11,827 nt of DNA from the NCBI GenBank assembly GCA_025981625.1, contig JAICXF010000054.1:1-11827 (forward strand), in the 5' to 3' direction. This DNA comes from Sphingomonas sp. Lineage in GTDB: Bacteria > Pseudomonadota > Alphaproteobacteria > Sphingomonadales > Sphingomonadaceae. Positions within the stretch are counted from its first letter, which is position 1; the number at the start of each line of letters is the position of its first letter. Under the pieces are notes generated by a model. It had not been told where the DNA came from and ran no database searches. It saw only the letters and a list, made by a program, of their open reading frames with translations. The position numbers and the translations under genes were made by a program. Positions 6,835 to 11,827 of this stretch are shown piece by piece.

Positions 6835-8613
6835 ATGACATCAAGTCGGGCAAGCTTCGAAGAAGCGCTGCAGAATGCATCGGAGTTGCTAGTCAGCGAC
6901 CCAGCAGCATCTCTCGAATTGGCCGAAAAGCTGGTTGCGCAGCAGCCGGATGCGCGCGCGTTCCGGCTAGCTGCGGCTGCCTTACGGGCGCTCCAGCGAC
7001 ACGAAGAAGCGAAGCAGGCTGAGCTTCAGGGGATCAACGTCGGCTTCACTGAGCCGCTCCGGCGCGCCCGATCTGCGCAGCGTTCCCGACGAAGCAGCGA
7101 AGCAAGTGCGATCGCCCAGGATTATCTCAGGAGCAATCCTGGCGATCTGCTGGCAATGACGATCGCGGCAGAGGCGGCGGTCGGCCTGAATCACGCGAAT
7201 GATGCCGAAGCGATGTTGCGCCAAGTCGTCGACCGCGCTCCGGCTTTTCCGCCGGCAAGCATGGTCCTCGCGAGCGTGCTGGCTGGCCAGCTTCGCTTGC
7301 GTGAAGCCGCTGAGCTCCTCGAGCAGCTTTTACGGCGCGTACCTCAGGAGATCAGCGCTAAACGATTCCTGGCCGATCTTCGGGCCCAGATGAACGATCC
7401 CACCGGTGCGGCTTTGCTTTACGATCAGATCCTGGCTGCGGGGCCGGGCAATCCGGCCGACCAGTTCAAATATGCGCAGTTTTTGCGCGCGGCCGGACGG
7501 AAGGGGGAAAGCGTCGCCGCACTCCGCCGGATGATTGCGCTGTCGCCCATGAGTGGGAATGCCTGGTGGACGCTGGCGCATTACTTTCCGGAAGAGATGA
7601 CCGAGCAGGATGAAGCGCAAATTCGGGCGGCGCTTGAAGCGGGGGCTCTCCGGCACTCCGATCGCGGCTTTCTGCAACTCGCCGTTTCAATACTCGATAA
7701 TCGCCGAGGCAACCGCCAAGCCGCCGTCGAAGCCATCACCTCGGCGCAGGTTCTCCTTTCCGCAGGCACCAGCTACGATCCTGCATCGCTCACCCGTCAC
7801 GTTGACGAGTTGATCCATGCCTACACGCCCGCCCTTTTCGAACGCCTAGGGTCACGCGGTCCGAATAGCGACTCGCCCATTTTTATTGTTGGAATGCCTC
7901 GTTCGGGCTCGACCCTGCTCGAACGGATACTGGGCCAACATTCTCAGATTGAAGCCGTCGGCGAACTTCCGGTCATCCCTCGTCTGGTTGCAAGCGGACA
8001 AGCGGACGGCACTCCGGCCTACAGGAGCCTTTTGCCCCATTCACTAACGGGCGACAAACTGGCCGAGATGGCAAATTGGTATCTCGAACGGTCCAACCAA
8101 TATCGGCACACCGACAAACCTCATTTCACCGACAAATATAACGGAAACTGGATTCGTGCCGGGCTCATCAGGCTGATGTTCCCAAAGGCGAAGATCCTCG
8201 ACATTCGGCGCAACGCGCTGGACTGCTGTTGGGCGGTGTTCAGGAGCGTGCTCGTCGGCGACTATGCCCACGACCAGCACAGTCTCGGACGATATTATGC
8301 CGATTATGTTCGTTTGATGGATGCCATGGCAGCGGCTTCTCCCTCGCACATTCTCACGGTCCGCTACGAAGAGATCGTCGCTGACGTCGAGAGCCAGACG
8401 CGGCACATTCTCGATTTCCTCGGCCTTGACTTCGACCCGACGTGTGTCGACTTCCATCGGTCGACGGCTCCGGTGTCCACGGCAAGCAGCGAGAAGGTGC
8501 GCCGCCCGATCAACAGCGAAAGCGTCGGCTCGGCAGAGCCGTACCGACGCTGGCTGCAGCCGCTGATCCAGGAACTCAATCTTGCGGTCGGGTCGCCGGG
8601 CGCTCAGGCGTAG
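6835..8613 (+). CDS. TPR-containing sulfotransferase (ST2), altered 3'-phosphate site
   Basis: This 592-residue protein has the same plan as ST1: TPR-like helical repeats over roughly residues 1-300, then a sulfotransferase domain. The phosphosulfate loop is PIFIVGMPRSGSTLLERIL (G353-T360). E377 in VGELPVIPRL closely resembles the GEETRIIPRVL segment with the catalytic Glu of human TPST2, and K434 (FTDKYNGNW) matches the TPST active-site Lys. The C-terminal STASSEKVRRPINSESVG resembles the TPST STDQVIKPVN segment. In the 3'-phosphate site RRNALDCCWAVF, Ala467 stands where Ser is expected, so PAPS binding may be altered or another residue may compensate. The ATG at 6835 follows a short AGG. 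The gene sits after the receptor's terminator and its last 10 bases overlap the end of the convergent ST3. The substrate is unknown; a Tyr-containing peptide or the neighbouring receptor is a reasonable guess. Confidence 0.9.
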   Translation: MTSSRASFEEALQNASELLVSDPAASLELAEKLVAQQPDARAFRLAAAALRALQRHEEAKQAELQGINVGFTEPLRRARSAQRSRRSSEASAIAQDYLRSNPGDLLAMTIAAEAAVGLNHANDAEAMLRQVVDRAPAFPPASMVLASVLAGQLRLREAAELLEQLLRRVPQEISAKRFLADLRAQMNDPTGAALLYDQILAAGPGNPADQFKYAQFLRAAGRKGESVAALRRMIALSPMSGNAWWTLAHYFPEEMTEQDEAQIRAALEAGALRHSDRGFLQLAVSILDNRRGNRQAAVEAITSAQVLLSAGTSYDPASLTRHVDELIHAYTPALFERLGSRGPNSDSPIFIVGMPRSGSTLLERILGQHSQIEAVGELPVIPRLVASGQADGTPAYRSLLPHSLTGDKLAEMANWYLERSNQYRHTDKPHFTDKYNGNWIRAGLIRLMFPKAKILDIRRNALDCCWAVFRSVLVGDYAHDQHSLGRYYADYVRLMDAMAAASPSHILTVRYEEIVADVESQTRHILDFLGLDFDPTCVDFHRSTAPVSTASSEKVRRPINSESVGSAEPYRRWLQPLIQELNLAVGSPGAQA

Positions 8614-10045
8614 TACCGCTCGCGGAATGGCTTGAGGAAAGGCTCGAACGCGGCTGCCTGGCCGATGCGAGAGGTCGAGATCGGCTCCCGCGCCTGGCTC
8701 ACGCTCGCGCTGCTAATGGCGCGATCGGCCTTCGAGCGATTCTCGATAGCTTCTTCGATCGGCAATCCGAAATGCTGCTGGAGCTTTTCCGCCCAGTCGG
8801 CTGGGGATCGGACGAGCTCCTCGTAGGGCACGACCAGGATGCGGTCCGCGAAGAGCGTTCGCCAGTGCTCGAACAGCCGGTCCTCCGCTCGCATGTAGTC
8901 GGCAATGTCTGTCAGCGACGACGTCCACGGGAGCCCGGTCGAGAAATAGGTGCGAAAGCAGGACAAGGCGACGTCGTCCGGCGAGCGGCGGAGCCACGCG
9001 ATGCGTGCCTGCGGGAGCGCATGAAGCATAAGGCCAGTCGTCAGCGACTGACCGAGCGACTTGTCGACGACAAGGCCTGGAGAACGAAATCGCAGGTCGA
9101 TGAAATGGCCGTAATCGCGGCCGATTTCGCCCCATGGGTCCAGGTGCTTCGAACGTTCCTGGTAAGCCAGGGCGTTGTTCGCGCCGATGCCCATCACGGG
9201 AATCAAGGCAGCGCCAACGAGGTTCACTTCGTCCCCATCGACCACCGCCGAATGCCCCCGCAGGATCTGCTCGGTAAGCGTCGTTCCCGAACGGGGCAAA
9301 CCAGTGACGAACAGCGAACGCTGACGATCGAACCCCGAGGGCGTCAACCTCGCCAGACTCTCGGGAGTGAAGCTGCGTATGACCTCGTCGGCAGCCGCAG
9401 CGAACGGCGCCGGATCGAAGCCGCTCCGCAAGCGGCAGAGGGCAGCGCCCCTGCTGTAATAGTCGAACGCGCGCCCGGGATCGCCGCAATCCTCCCACGC
9501 CTTGCCCAGTGCGTAGCAGAGGATGGCGCGGGCATCGGGCTGTCCAGCCGATTGCCGTTCCAGCTGTTCCATAGAGGCAAGGTCAGGGTCACCTGACGAG
9601 AAGGTCTTGATCATGGCCAGTGATAGCCAGCTGGCAGCCATCGTCGGTTGCTTGGCCAGCGCGTTCCGAAACAGCTCCTGAGCCTCGTCGAAGCGGCCGA
9701 ATTGAGTGGCAGCTGTTCCCCGGAAGTGAAGCACCGACGGGTGATCCTTCACCCCCGGCAGACGCTCGGCCTCAGCGACTGCCTGCTGCGATCGACCGTA
9801 CGACGCCAAGGTCGCCCAATAAGCCAACAGCGTTTCGAGCGAGCCCGGCGCCACCGCGCGCCGCGATGCTTCGATCGCGAGGTCAATCTCACCGATATGC
9901 GCGGCCAGCTGCGACACGCTCGGCAGGTTCTTTGCCGCCGTATTCCCTTCCCGGAGCTGGCGCTCGAGCAGCGCCGCCGCGCCGCGCCTGTCGCCCAGCT
10001 TCAGCGCATCGAGGGCCTGGAGGAAAAACGGCTTGCTGGTGTCGC

Positions 10046-10049
<4 letters not shown>
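8604..10049 (-). CDS. TPR-containing sulfotransferase (ST3), coupled to clpB
   Basis: This 481-residue protein is the shortest of the three and diverges most from them. TPR-like repeats span about residues 5-210 (for example [20 protein letters not shown]). The sulfotransferase domain begins at [20 protein letters not shown] (loop G250-T257), with E274 (DGDEVNLV) and K330 (VVDKSLGQS) at the TPST Glu and Lys positions and R355...S363 ([10 protein letters not shown]) as the 3'-phosphate site, so the core set is complete. The C-terminus has the family's [14 protein letters not shown] motif and ends RERYYA. The start is GTG at 10049, sharing GTGA with the clpB stop. The only Shine-Dalgarno-like sequence, GGCGGAG, abuts it, so translation probably depends on ribosomes finishing clpB. 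Its 3' end overlaps that of ST2. Co-transcription with clpB would tie it to heat or proteotoxic stress; this is inference. Substrate unknown. Confidence 0.9.

Positions 10050-11827
<1,778 letters not shown>

Overview
The window looks like a chromosomal segment of a GC-rich alphaproteobacterium, most likely a sphingomonad (Sphingomonadales). Three things point there: xseA followed directly by a DUF2093-type gene, a large Oar-like TonB-dependent receptor with a proline-rich tail, and several TPR-sulfotransferases beside it. No search could be run, so the taxonomic call rests on recognition alone.

Layout, left to right. (1) The 3' two-thirds of xseA (exonuclease VII large subunit, + strand), followed one base later by a 69-codon DUF2093-type gene. 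(2) A TPR-sulfotransferase (here ST1, +, 1271-2968). (3) A 308-bp leader with direct repeats and a GC-rich hairpin, leading into an Oar-like TonB-dependent receptor (+, 3277-6687) that ends at a textbook intrinsic terminator. (4) A second TPR-sulfotransferase (ST2, +, 6835-8613). (5) A third TPR-sulfotransferase (ST3, -, 8604-10049), convergent with ST2 and overlapping it by 10 bp. ST3 sits directly downstream of clpB (-, 10046 to the right edge), with the clpB stop and the ST3 start sharing GTGA.

The central region is the interesting part. Three divergent sulfotransferases surround one outer-membrane receptor, between housekeeping genes. Each has an N-terminal TPR scaffold and a C-terminal PAPS-dependent domain. 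The catalytic domains keep the features that matter in tyrosylprotein sulfotransferases (TPST): a PRSG(T/S)T phosphosulfate loop, a downstream Glu at the catalytic-base position, and a DK lysine. ST2 alone has Ala in place of the 3'-phosphate-binding Ser. The receptor has a cleavable signal peptide, a carboxypeptidase-regulatory-like domain, a plug and a barrel ending in an aromatic beta-signal. A 60-residue tail with a 15-proline run, a Cys pair and an 8-proline run follows the barrel. All 14 receptor cysteines fall into seven local pairs.

The working hypothesis, which is inference, is a sulfation-plus-transport locus. The sulfotransferases would modify the receptor, a secreted peptide or a transported ligand, and the Oar-like receptor would move or display it. 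No precursor peptide, PAPS-synthesis gene or sulfatase is visible here.
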